34,315 nt of DNA from SIG440 sp045645905. Its GTDB lineage: Bacteria > Bacillota > Clostridia > Monoglobales > Monoglobaceae. Positions 25,051 through 32,101 of this stretch are shown in pieces (positions within the stretch are counted from its first letter, which is position 1; every line of letters starts with the position of its first letter). The notes under the pieces are model-generated. The model had not been told where the DNA came from. It made no database searches and saw only the letters and a program-made list of their open reading frames with translations. A program made the translations under genes and the position numbers. The stretch covers positions 1 to 34,315 of the forward strand of contig JAZRJT010000076.1 of the NCBI GenBank assembly GCA_045645905.1, read 5' to 3'.

Positions 25051-25404
25051 ATGGCAAAGGGAGGATTTCCCCGAGGCGGTATGCCCATGGGCGGAGCCAA
25101 TATGAATCAGATGCTTAAGCAGGCAAAGAAAATGCAGGAGCAGATGATGAAAATGCAGGAAGAAATGGAAGAGAAGGAATATTCTGCTACATCGGGCGGC
25201 GGAGCAGTTTCTGTTAAGATTAACGGCAAGCGTGAGCTTCAGGAAATTAAGCTTTCGGCTGAGGTTGTTGACCCTGATGATATCGAAATGCTTGAAGACC
25301 TTATATTAGCTGCTGTAAACGAGGCTCTTCGCAAAGCTGAAGAAAGTTCTGCTGATGAAATGAGCAAGCTGACAGGCGGACTCAATATCCCTGGTTTGTT
25401 TTAA
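25051..25404 (+). CDS. ybaB: YbaB/EbfC nucleoid-associated protein
   Basis: A 117-residue YbaB family DNA-binding protein. A Gly/Met-rich start is followed by a coiled coil NQMLKQAKKMQEQMMKMQEE, the beta core SGGGAVSVKINGKRELQEI and the helical VDPDDIEMLEDLILAAVNEA, ending in TGGLNIPGLF. It binds DNA as a dimer. An ATG at 25042 is too close to AAAGGA; ATG 25051 at 10 bases gives a normal start. In many bacteria recR follows at once; here it does not. Confidence 0.95.
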   Translation: MAKGGFPRGGMPMGGANMNQMLKQAKKMQEQMMKMQEEMEEKEYSATSGGGAVSVKINGKRELQEIKLSAEVVDPDDIEMLEDLILAAVNEALRKAEESSADEMSKLTGGLNIPGLF

Positions 25405-25424
25405 TTTGAATAAAATTTAAAAAT

Positions 25425-25466
25425 GGGCATCTATCCGTAAATTCAGGAGAGATGCCCCGATTTACG
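25425..25466 (+). promoter_or_regulatory. Two mutually exclusive hairpins before the SulP gene
   Basis: Hairpin 1 pairs 25425-25436 with 25446-25457 (12 bp, one mismatch). Hairpin 2 pairs CGTAAAT (25436-25442), mostly within the loop of hairpin 1, with ATTTACG (25460-25466), which abuts the Shine-Dalgarno site AAAGGAAG (25467-25474). They cannot coexist. Hairpin 1 could be the ybaB terminator, although no T-tract follows. Confidence 0.45.
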
Positions 25467-25483
25467 AAAGGAAGTTTTAACAA

Positions 25484-27118
25484 ATGAAAAATTTTAAACC
25501 AATGCTCTTTACCGATTTAAAGGGTTATAGCTCGGGTCAGTTGGTGAAGGATATTGTTGCAGGTATAATTGTTGCGATAATTGCATTGCCGTTGTCAATT
25601 GCCCTTGCTATTGCATCGGGTGTTGGTCCTGAGGCAGGTATTTATACCGCAATTGTTGCGGGTTTTGTTACGGCGTTGTTTGGCGGTAGCAGTGTGCAGA
25701 TTTCAGGGCCTACGGCTGCTTTTGCAACAATTGTTGCAGGGATAGTGGCAAATAAAGGTCTTGAGGGTATGGCTCTTGCAACGGTTATTGCAGGTATAAT
25801 ACTGATCCTGATGGGAATTTTCAAACTGGGAAATCTTATAAAGTTTATTCCATTTACCATTACAACAGGCTTTACGGCAGGTATTGCAGTAACCTTGGTT
25901 ATAGGACAGCTTAAAGATTTCTTTGGCGTTACATATCACGAAGCTCCAATCGAAACTATTGAAAAGTTCAATTGCTTTATAAACAGCCTTGGTACAATAA
26001 ATATTCAGGCTGTGATTGTTGGCGCTGTGTGCCTTGCAATTTTAATTGTGTGGCCTAAAATCTATGATAAAATCCCTGCATCCCTTATTGCTGTTATTTT
26101 CGGCATTGTGATGGTTAAAGGTTTTAAAATGGAGGTTAACACCATTGGCGATTTATTTGACGTAAGCCGTTCGTTGCCTAAATTCTCTATACCTTCTGTC
26201 AGTGTATCTGCAATAGTTGATATTATGCCGGATGCTGTGACAATTGCGTTGCTTGCAGGAATTGAATCATTGCTTTCCTGTGTGGTTGCTGATGGTATGG
26301 TTGGCAAAAAGCATCATTCAAACACTGAACTTACAGCACAGGGACTTGGAAACATTGCATCGGCTCTTTTCGGAGGTATACCTGCAACGGGTGCAATTGC
26401 AAGAACTGCAGCAAACATCAAAAACGGCGGTAAAACTCCCGTTTCAGCAATGGTACATTCAATTGTATTGTTGCTTGTGCTTGTAATTCTGATGCCCTAT
26501 GCGTCTTGGATTCCAATGCCTGCGATTGCGGCAATTCTTATATCTGTTGCATATAATATGTGTCAGTGGAGACAGTTTGTATATCTTGTAAAAACCTCTC
26601 CCAAGAGTGATATACTTGTGCTTGTTGCAACTTTCCTTCTTACCGTAATTTTTGATCTTGTTGTTGCGATTGAGGTAGGTATAGTGATGGCTTGTGTGCT
26701 GTTTATGAAGCGTATGAGTGATGAAACAAGAGTTGAAGGCTGGAAGTATGTTAAAGAAGAAAATCAGGGTGATGAACCGGGCCTTCGCTTTGTTATGAAG
26801 CATATAAGCGTATATGAACTTTGCGGACCGATGTTCTTTGCCGTCAGCAGCCAGATTAATGAGATAAAAACAAAGGATTATACCAAAGGTGTGATTTTAA
26901 GAATGAGGTCTGTTCCGTCTGTGGATACAGACGCATTAAGGGCTTTGGAACAGTTTGTGACAAAATGCGCAAGTCAGGGGATAACGGTTGTATTTTCTCA
27001 TGTTAACCCACAGCCAATGAAAGCAATGAAAAAATCAGGTCTTTATGACCTTGTTACAGAAGAAAATATCTGCCCCAACATTGATAAGGCTATGGAACGC
27101 GCTGAGTCTTTGGCATAA
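25484..27118 (+). CDS. SulP family anion transporter with STAS domain
   Basis: A 544-residue SLC26/SulP permease. The first ~410 residues hold many membrane segments, starting with VKDIVAGIIVAIIALPLSIALAIASGVGPEAGIYTAIVAGF, shown here in part: the motif ALPLSIALAIASGVGPEAGI and FGGSSVQISGPTAAF are diagnostic of the SulP fold. A cytoplasmic STAS domain follows (about 435-540; SVYELCGPMFFAV, SVDTDALRALEQF). Members carry sulfate, bicarbonate, dicarboxylates or other anions; the substrate here is unknown. It is followed 3 bases later by a HIRAN-domain gene. Confidence 0.94.
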   Translation: MKNFKPMLFTDLKGYSSGQLVKDIVAGIIVAIIALPLSIALAIASGVGPEAGIYTAIVAGFVTALFGGSSVQISGPTAAFATIVAGIVANKGLEGMALATVIAGIILILMGIFKLGNLIKFIPFTITTGFTAGIAVTLVIGQLKDFFGVTYHEAPIETIEKFNCFINSLGTINIQAVIVGAVCLAILIVWPKIYDKIPASLIAVIFGIVMVKGFKMEVNTIGDLFDVSRSLPKFSIPSVSVSAIVDIMPDAVTIALLAGIESLLSCVVADGMVGKKHHSNTELTAQGLGNIASALFGGIPATGAIARTAANIKNGGKTPVSAMVHSIVLLLVLVILMPYASWIPMPAIAAILISVAYNMCQWRQFVYLVKTSPKSDILVLVATFLLTVIFDLVVAIEVGIVMACVLFMKRMSDETRVEGWKYVKEENQGDEPGLRFVMKHISVYELCGPMFFAVSSQINEIKTKDYTKGVILRMRSVPSVDTDALRALEQFVTKCASQGITVVFSHVNPQPMKAMKKSGLYDLVTEENICPNIDKAMERAESLA

Positions 27119-27121
27119 AAT

Positions 27122-27799
27122 ATGAACAAGAACATTTATCAGCTATACAAAGAACAACTTGAAACTCCCTGGGATAAGCCGTGGGTGCCCGGTACGCCAG
27201 AAAAGGAAGATTATTCGTCTGAACTTCTTTCAATGCTTTCAATTCCGGATGGAGAAATACTTATAACAGTTGTCGGTATTACAAATTATTCGGGCAATAA
27301 ACCCTTTGAAATCGGGAAAAAGGTGCATTTGACAAAAGAACCCGACAACAAATATGATTCAAATGCTATCTCAATAATTTGCGATGATTTCGGCAAGTGC
27401 GGATATGTTGCAAACAACTTAAATACCGTGAAGGACGGAACCTATTCTGCCGACATAATTCGTGGTGGAATAGGTGACGGCTGCATTGCTGAGGTTTTGT
27501 GGGTCGATGACACTTTTGTGATTTGCAAGCTGCGTGAAATTGATAACTACAGATTTGTGTATAATCATGCGGTTGACTATTGCTGTGATAATAGTTATGA
27601 CATTGCTTTAAAACTGTTTTATGGACTCGAGAATATATGCGAAACAGTTGAGGTCCACCAACGAATTTGTGATTGCAATATAAAGCTTGCAAGATATGAA
27701 AAGGCTTTAGAGTATGCTGAAAAAGCTCTTGCTTTGGATGGAAATAATAAAAGAACACAATTTATGAAAAACGTAATTATGGAAAATATAAGAGGTTAA
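27122..27799 (+). CDS. HIRAN-domain protein with C-terminal TPR-like helices
   Basis: A 225-residue protein. Residues about 45-105 match the HIRAN pattern: ITVVGITNYSG, GKKVHLTKEPDNKYDSNAI and KCGYVANN. In helicases such as HLTF, HIRAN domains bind 3' ends of single-stranded DNA; in small bacterial proteins the role is unclear. The C-terminus (about 160-225; NIKLARYEKALEYAEKALAL) looks like a TPR pair. No signal peptide or membrane segment. It starts 3 bases after the SulP stop codon and ends 3 bases before the thioesterase, so it is probably co-transcribed with both. I infer no specific function. Confidence 0.75.
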   Translation: MNKNIYQLYKEQLETPWDKPWVPGTPEKEDYSSELLSMLSIPDGEILITVVGITNYSGNKPFEIGKKVHLTKEPDNKYDSNAISIICDDFGKCGYVANNLNTVKDGTYSADIIRGGIGDGCIAEVLWVDDTFVICKLREIDNYRFVYNHAVDYCCDNSYDIALKLFYGLENICETVEVHQRICDCNIKLARYEKALEYAEKALALDGNNKRTQFMKNVIMENIRG

Positions 27800-27802
27800 A
27801 AA

Positions 27803-28510
27803 ATGTTCAGTTTTAAATACGAAACAAGATACGGTGATTATAAAGACTATGATAATATCAAACCGGGTAGTATTATGGATATGGTTCAGGATATTTCAAC
27901 CAGAGCATCCGCGGCTTGCGGCTATGATATAAAAAAGATGCGTGAACTCAAACTTGCGTGGTTATTGCAAGGGGTGAAGGTTCGTTTTGAAAAGCATATT
28001 AGACCTGATTTCCCCATCGAAATTTTTACTGCTGTAAAACCAAGCAATGGTGTTACGTCGGAACGAGGCTGTTTTATTAAACAAAATGGTGAAATTGTGG
28101 GCAAAACTGTCTCAAACTGGTTTATATTTAATGCTGAAAGGCAAAGACCAACCCGAATTCCAAAGGATATGCTTGATGCATACGAAATTTATGATTTTAA
28201 TGATGATTTTTTCAATTATGAAAAATTGAAAACTTATGATATTGATGAGATAAGTTATTCACTTAGAATTTCAAACAAGGAAATTGATACCAATATGCAT
28301 CTTAATAATCAAAAAGGTGCCGAGCTTTTGATGGATGCACTACCTTTTGATTTTTACTTTAATGAAATGAATGTGTTTTATAAAAAGCCTGCGTTTTTAG
28401 GTGACGAGCTTGATGTTTGCGTAAATAAACTTGAAAATGGTTATTATGTCCATCTGCAAACTAAGGAAAAGGAATTATGCGTCGCAGGAACATTTATTTT
28501 AGCTGAATAA
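27803..28510 (+). CDS. Acyl-ACP thioesterase
   Basis: A 235-residue double-hotdog acyl-ACP thioesterase, which releases fatty acids from acyl carrier protein in the cytoplasm. The N-terminal hotdog has the MVQDISTRASAACGYDI and WLLQGVKVRFEKHIRPDF patterns. The second has SLRISNKEIDTNMHLNN, the DxNxHxNN catalytic motif, followed by MNVFYKKPAFLGDEL. Length matches bacterial members of this plant FatA/FatB-related family. AGAGG precedes the ATG, 3 bases after the HIRAN gene. A terminator follows at once. Confidence 0.9.
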   Translation: MFSFKYETRYGDYKDYDNIKPGSIMDMVQDISTRASAACGYDIKKMRELKLAWLLQGVKVRFEKHIRPDFPIEIFTAVKPSNGVTSERGCFIKQNGEIVGKTVSNWFIFNAERQRPTRIPKDMLDAYEIYDFNDDFFNYEKLKTYDIDEISYSLRISNKEIDTNMHLNNQKGAELLMDALPFDFYFNEMNVFYKKPAFLGDELDVCVNKLENGYYVHLQTKEKELCVAGTFILAE

Positions 28511-28514
28511 TTTT

Positions 28515-28544
28515 AATCCGGAGCACTTATACTCCGGATTTTTT
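28515..28544 (+). terminator. Rho-independent terminator after the thioesterase
   Basis: AATCCGGAG (28515-28523) and CTCCGGATT (28532-28540) form a 9-bp stem with an 8-base loop and a run of six T. It closes the SulP-HIRAN-thioesterase unit. Confidence 0.9.
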
Positions 28545-28594
28545 ATTTAGAATTGAGCATACTAAATCCAAATATCATTTTGGAGGAATAATAG

Positions 28595-29899
28595 GTGAAA
28601 AAATCAGTATGGACAGATGGGATAACTCTGCCTCAGTTTAATTCATTAAATAAGGATTTAAAGACAGATGTACTTGTTATAGGCGGCGGCCTGTGCGGAT
28701 TGCTTTGCGGATATTTTCTCAGTCAAGCCGGGGTTGATTATGCTATTGTTGAGGGAAACAGAATTTCATCAGGAATTACAAAAAACACAACAGCAAAAAT
28801 AACATCCCAACACGGGCTTATTTATTCCAAAATACTTAAAACTAATGGAGAAAATTGTGCACAGTCATACATTAGGGCAAACGAGGATGCTGTGGCTGAG
28901 TATGCAAGATTGTGCGAAAATATTAACTGCGATTTTGAAAGGCGTAATGCTTTTACCTATACACTAAAAAGCCGCAGAAAAATCGAGGAGGAGGTTGAGG
29001 GGGTAAACCGACTTGGTTTTAAAGCGGAGTTTGTTGAAAAAACAGAGCTTCCATTTGATATAAAAGGTGCAATTATGTTTAAAAATCAGGCACAGTTTAA
29101 CCCTTTGAAATTTATTTCTGTGATTGCCGAGGGACTTAACATATACGAAAATACTTTTGTTCAGGAGCTTACTCCCAAAGGTGCGGTAACTAATTTTGTC
29201 AATATAAAAGCAAAAAAAATAATTGTAACAACACATTTCCCTTTTATAAATAAACACGGGAGCTATTTTCTTAAATTGTATCAGCATCGCTCGTATGTAT
29301 CTGCTTATGAAAATATTACAAATATTCAAGGTATGTATGTAGATGAAGATAAAAAGGGAATGTCGTTCAGGAGTTATAACAATCTCCTTTTAATAGGAGG
29401 TGGCGGTCATCGTACAGGAAAGGAAGGCGGAGCCTGGGCAGATTTAGAAGCTTTTATAAAAAAATATTATCCGGAAGCTAATTTAAAATATCAATGGGCT
29501 GCTCAGGATTGTATGAGCCTTGATGGAATTCCGTATATTGGCAGATATTCACGCAACACTCCTGATATGTTTGTTGCGACCGGTTTTAACAAGTGGGGAA
29601 TAACCTCATCAATGGTCGCGGCAAAAATACTTTGCGATATGGTGCTGGATAAGAAAAATGATTATGAGGATGTCTTTTCACCTCAAAGAAGTATAATAAA
29701 GCCGCAGCTTTTGTTAAATGGACTTGAAACAACAAAAAATCTTTTGACGCCAACAACAAAGCGTTGTCCACATCTTGGTTGCGCCCTTAAATGGAACAAG
29801 GCGGAACACACGTGGGACTGTCCGTGTCACGGTTCAAGATTTGAAGAAAATGGAAAACTGATTGATAATCCTGCAACAGGAGATACAGATATTAATTAG
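28595..29899 (+). CDS. FAD-dependent oxidoreductase with C-terminal Rieske domain
   Basis: A 434-residue fusion. The N-terminus holds a DAO-type FAD fold (DVLVIGGGLCGLLCGYFL, then IVEGNRISSGITKNTTAKIT), and LLLIGGGGHRTGKEGG and VATGFNKWGITSSMVAA mark the flavin domain's end. The last ~45 residues carry a Rieske [2Fe-2S] motif with Cys391/His393 and Cys409/His412; Cys396 and Cys411 could form the disulfide known from bc1-type Rieske proteins. The fold suggests an amine/amino-acid-type oxidase coupled to electron transfer, but the substrate is unknown. It starts at a GTG behind GGAGG. No convincing terminator separates it from spoIIID. Confidence 0.9.
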   Translation: MKKSVWTDGITLPQFNSLNKDLKTDVLVIGGGLCGLLCGYFLSQAGVDYAIVEGNRISSGITKNTTAKITSQHGLIYSKILKTNGENCAQSYIRANEDAVAEYARLCENINCDFERRNAFTYTLKSRRKIEEEVEGVNRLGFKAEFVEKTELPFDIKGAIMFKNQAQFNPLKFISVIAEGLNIYENTFVQELTPKGAVTNFVNIKAKKIIVTTHFPFINKHGSYFLKLYQHRSYVSAYENITNIQGMYVDEDKKGMSFRSYNNLLLIGGGGHRTGKEGGAWADLEAFIKKYYPEANLKYQWAAQDCMSLDGIPYIGRYSRNTPDMFVATGFNKWGITSSMVAAKILCDMVLDKKNDYEDVFSPQRSIIKPQLLLNGLETTKNLLTPTTKRCPHLGCALKWNKAEHTWDCPCHGSRFEENGKLIDNPATGDTDIN

Positions 29900-29965
29900 C
29901 TTTTTATTAACAAATAATATCGGTGATGTTTCAGTATTCATCAAATATTGCCTTTGATTTCATCG

Positions 29966-29994
29966 TAATAAATAATGAATCACTCTCATATATT
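29966..29994 (+). promoter_or_regulatory. Candidate sigma-E promoter of spoIIID
   Basis: TAATAAA (29966-29972), 14 bp and CATATATT (29987-29994) resemble the sigma-E consensus; the -10 keeps CATA and the final T, while the -35 is partial. The start would be near 30001. spoIIID is a known sigma-E target in Bacillus. Confidence 0.4.
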
Positions 29995-30026
29995 TAATTA
30001 AGTAATAGAAATATGGGAGTGATTCA
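29976..30026 (+). promoter_or_regulatory. 16-bp inverted repeat covering the spoIIID ribosome binding site
   Basis: TGAATCACTCTCATAT (29976-29991) pairs with ATATGGGAGTGATTCA (30011-30026) over 16 bp with a single G-U pair and a 19-base loop. The 3' arm contains the Shine-Dalgarno GGGAGTG and ends on the base before the ATG. In a transcript reading in from upstream the site would be buried. It could also be a DNA operator. Confidence 0.6.
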
Positions 30027-30299
30027 ATGCGACCTGACATAATTGAGGAACGCACCGTGGAACTTGCAAATTATATTATTGAGACAAGGTGTACTGTTCG
30101 TGAGGCTGCAAAAAAATTTGGCATCTCGAAATCAACCGTACATAAAGATATAACAGAAAGATTGCTGAAGATAAACAAGGAACTGGCTTTACAAACACGG
30201 GAGGTGCTTGCAGAGAATAAACAGGAACGTCATATCCGTGGCGGGCTTGCTACCAGAGAAAAATACAGACAGAGGAATAGTTTGCAAAAAGTTAATTAG
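30027..30299 (+). CDS. spoIIID: Sporulation transcriptional regulator SpoIIID
   Basis: A 90-residue DNA-binding protein of SpoIIID size. It opens MRPDIIEERTVELANYIIET, has the helix-turn-helix TVREAAKKFGISKSTVHKDI and then ERL, and ends with the basic HIRGGLATREKYRQR, all as in Bacillus SpoIIID. SpoIIID adjusts sigma-E genes in the mother cell and helps switch on sigK. GGGAGTG lies 5 bases before the ATG, within an inverted repeat. spoIIM and sigK, also mother-cell genes, are in the same window. Confidence 0.95.
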   Translation: MRPDIIEERTVELANYIIETRCTVREAAKKFGISKSTVHKDITERLLKINKELALQTREVLAENKQERHIRGGLATREKYRQRNSLQKVN

Positions 30300-30305
30300 C
30301 AGCAA

Positions 30306-30337
30306 AAAGCCATTTCCATTTATATGGAAATGGCTTT
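30306..30337. terminator. Bidirectional terminator after spoIIID
   Basis: AAAGCCATTTCCAT (30306-30319), loop TTAT and the exact complement (30324-30337), with A and T runs on the flanks. It serves both spoIIID and the convergent small gene. Confidence 0.88.
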
Positions 30338-30584
30338 AGTCTATACTAAAATCCTCTGAGTTAAATCGGTTTATGTTGACGTCACGCCGTTTAGACGGTT
30401 GCTTTAGTAAACGATTATATTCATACTTCTTGCAAACGCCATCTGCTTTAATAAGTCCTTTTTTTGAACATATAACATATTCAACCGTGTTAAATGGTTG
30501 TGCCCATTTGCATGTGGTACAAATCTGTGTTACCTCGTCAGATATATCTGAATATACACCGCCAATAATCTTCCTTGAATTCAT
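30336..30584 (-). CDS. Small Cys-containing protein of unknown function
   Basis: An 82-residue protein starting MNSRKIIGGVYSDISDEV, then ICTTCKWAQPF, VICSKKGLIKADGVCKKYEY and a basic, Asn-rich tail. Four cysteines (two as CTTC, then one each in ICSKKG and GVCKKY) could bind zinc or a cluster. I know no function. GTG at 30596 is in frame, but GAGGTGA placed about 9 bases before the ATG at 30584 favours the shorter form. It looks real: good ribosome binding site, its own terminator and no competing frame. Confidence 0.7.
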   Translation of the reverse strand: MNSRKIIGGVYSDISDEVTQICTTCKWAQPFNTVEYVICSKKGLIKADGVCKKYEYNRLLKQPSKRRDVNINRFNSEDFSID

Positions 30585-30631
30585 AACAATTGTCACCTCA
30601 CAACAAAATTACGTAATTCCTATTATAGAAC

Positions 30632-30664
30632 AAAAACCGACCACATTTATACAATGGGTCGGTT
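30632..30664 (-). terminator. Terminator of pfkA
   Basis: Read on the minus strand, AACCGACC (30664-30657) pairs with GGTCGGTT (30642-30635), with an inner CATT/AATG extension, then a run of T. It begins 8 bases after the pfkA stop codon. Confidence 0.85.
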
Positions 30665-30671
30665 AAGAACT

Positions 30672-31772
30672 TTATCTACCGAATGAAACACCTGTTGCTT
30701 CGGCAATCATAACAAGCTCGCCATTTGGATCAACCGCTTTGTTTGAACCGATAACGTTTTCTAAAGATTCATAGCTCATAGAATTTCCGTCAAGTGTTAC
30801 CATATTACCAAATTTACCCTGCATCAAAAGTTCAACAGCGTAAGCACCATATCTTGTTGACAAAATTCTGTCATTTGCAGTAGGTGAACCACCACGCTGA
30901 ACATGACCGAGTATTGTGGCACGAGCCTCTAAACCAACCAGCTTTTCAAGCTGTTCTGCAACTACATTTGCGATACCTCCAAGACGGATTGGGTCGGGAC
31001 TGTCTTCTACAACCTTAGAAACAATAATTTCACCATCCTTTGGTTTTGCACCTTCGGCAACAACAACAATAGCATGGTTTTTGCCTCGTTTTATGTTGTT
31101 TTTAAGACATTCGGCAACCTTGTTAATATCATAATCGATTTCGGGAATCAAAATTGCATCAGCAGCACCTGCAATTCCCATAGAAAGAGCAAGGAAACCT
31201 GCATATCTACCCATAGCTTCAACTACGATTATACGGCTGTGAGATTCAGCGGTTGTTTTAAGCTTGTCTATTGCATCGACTGCATTTGATACAGCGGTAT
31301 CAAAACCAAAGGTTGTGTCGGTTGCGGCAAGGTCATTGTCAATTGTTTTGGGGACACCAACAACCTTTACACCCTTACGTGAGAAATCACGCCCGCTTGT
31401 AAGTGTACCGTCGCCACCGATAACTACAAGGGCATCAATGCCGTTTTTCTTAAGATTTTCAACACCAACTTCTGACACGTCGCCGTGGCATACATTTCCG
31501 TTTTCATCTTCATAGGTATAATCAAAAAGATTATCCTTATTTGAACTGTAAAGGATGGTACCGCCCTTTGAAATAATATTCTTTACGGTGTCATAGTTAA
31601 GATTAACAAATTCATCTCCGCCAAGATAAAGGCCACGATAACCGTGTTTGATACCTACAACTTCAAGACCGTATTTCATTGTAGCTGTTTTTGTAACGGC
31701 ACGAATAACGGCATTAAGACCGGGACAGTCGCCTCCGCCAGTCATAACAGCAATTTTTTTGATTTCACTCAT
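30672..31772 (-). CDS. pfkA: 6-phosphofructokinase
   Basis: A 366-residue phosphofructokinase that phosphorylates fructose 6-phosphate in glycolysis. It starts KKIAVMTGGGDCPGLNAVIR and has IGGDGTLTSGRD, VGVPKTIDNDL, TDTTFGFDTAV, EAMGRYAGFLAL and LGHVQRGGSPTANDR. The phosphoryl-donor residues are Gly122 (GGDGT) and Lys142 (PKTIDND): Asp at the first position marks PPi enzymes, so Gly points to ATP, while the Lys is shared with the PPi-related 'group III' clade. Length above ~320 also fits that clade. AGGAGG precedes the ATG. The donor assignment is inference. Confidence 0.94.
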   Translation of the reverse strand: MSEIKKIAVMTGGGDCPGLNAVIRAVTKTATMKYGLEVVGIKHGYRGLYLGGDEFVNLNYDTVKNIISKGGTILYSSNKDNLFDYTYEDENGNVCHGDVSEVGVENLKKNGIDALVVIGGDGTLTSGRDFSRKGVKVVGVPKTIDNDLAATDTTFGFDTAVSNAVDAIDKLKTTAESHSRIIVVEAMGRYAGFLALSMGIAGAADAILIPEIDYDINKVAECLKNNIKRGKNHAIVVVAEGAKPKDGEIIVSKVVEDSPDPIRLGGIANVVAEQLEKLVGLEARATILGHVQRGGSPTANDRILSTRYGAYAVELLMQGKFGNMVTLDGNSMSYESLENVIGSNKAVDPNGELVMIAEATGVSFGR

Positions 31773-31805
31773 AATACATACCTCCTATAATTGTAACGTC
31801 ACAAT

Positions 31806-31823
31806 TTGTTAAAATTGTAACAA
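31806..31823. promoter_or_regulatory. Candidate Rex operator in the pfkA leader
   Basis: TTGTTAAAATTGTAACAA matches the Rex consensus TTGTTAANNNNTTAACAA at 13 of the 14 fixed positions. Rex senses the NADH/NAD+ ratio. The site lies about 17-34 bases after the predicted pfkA start point. A related TTGTAACGTCACAA motif lies nearer the gene. Confidence 0.55.
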
Positions 31824-31846
31824 TATTAAACAAAAATACTTGTAAT

Positions 31847-31875
31847 ATTTTATAACAAAATATCATTTTTTGCAA
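31847..31875 (-). promoter_or_regulatory. Sigma-A promoter of pfkA
   Basis: Minus strand: TTGCAA (31875-31870), 17 bp and TAAAAT (31852-31847). The start near 31840 leaves an ~68-nt leader with the Rex-like site. Confidence 0.65.
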
Positions 31876-32101
31876 TAGAAAAAAAGGTTTTTGTTAATTC
31901 TGCATAAAAAAATATTGATAAAATAGTTAATATGACGATGTTATTTTAAGCAAAAATCATATATTTGTATTTTTCTCTTAAAATTTTGGTGTGAAATAAA
32001 ATCTGTTTAAATAAATTTTTAATTTATTCACACGCAGTTAACAATTATATAGTATTATTTTGGTATTATAATAAAAAAATATACCGTTATGGAGGCTAAA
32101 T
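31876..32101. other. AT-rich intergenic region before the adaptor gene
   Basis: Between the pfkA promoter and the adaptor gene lie about 225 bp of very AT-rich DNA with no gene. It contains an inverted repeat, GTGTGAAATAAA (31989-32000) against TTTATTCACAC (32023-32033) with one bulge, and AT stretches such as TTATAAT near 32065 that may hold the adaptor promoter. I could not choose a -35. GGAGG at about 32091 serves the adaptor start. Confidence 0.5.
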
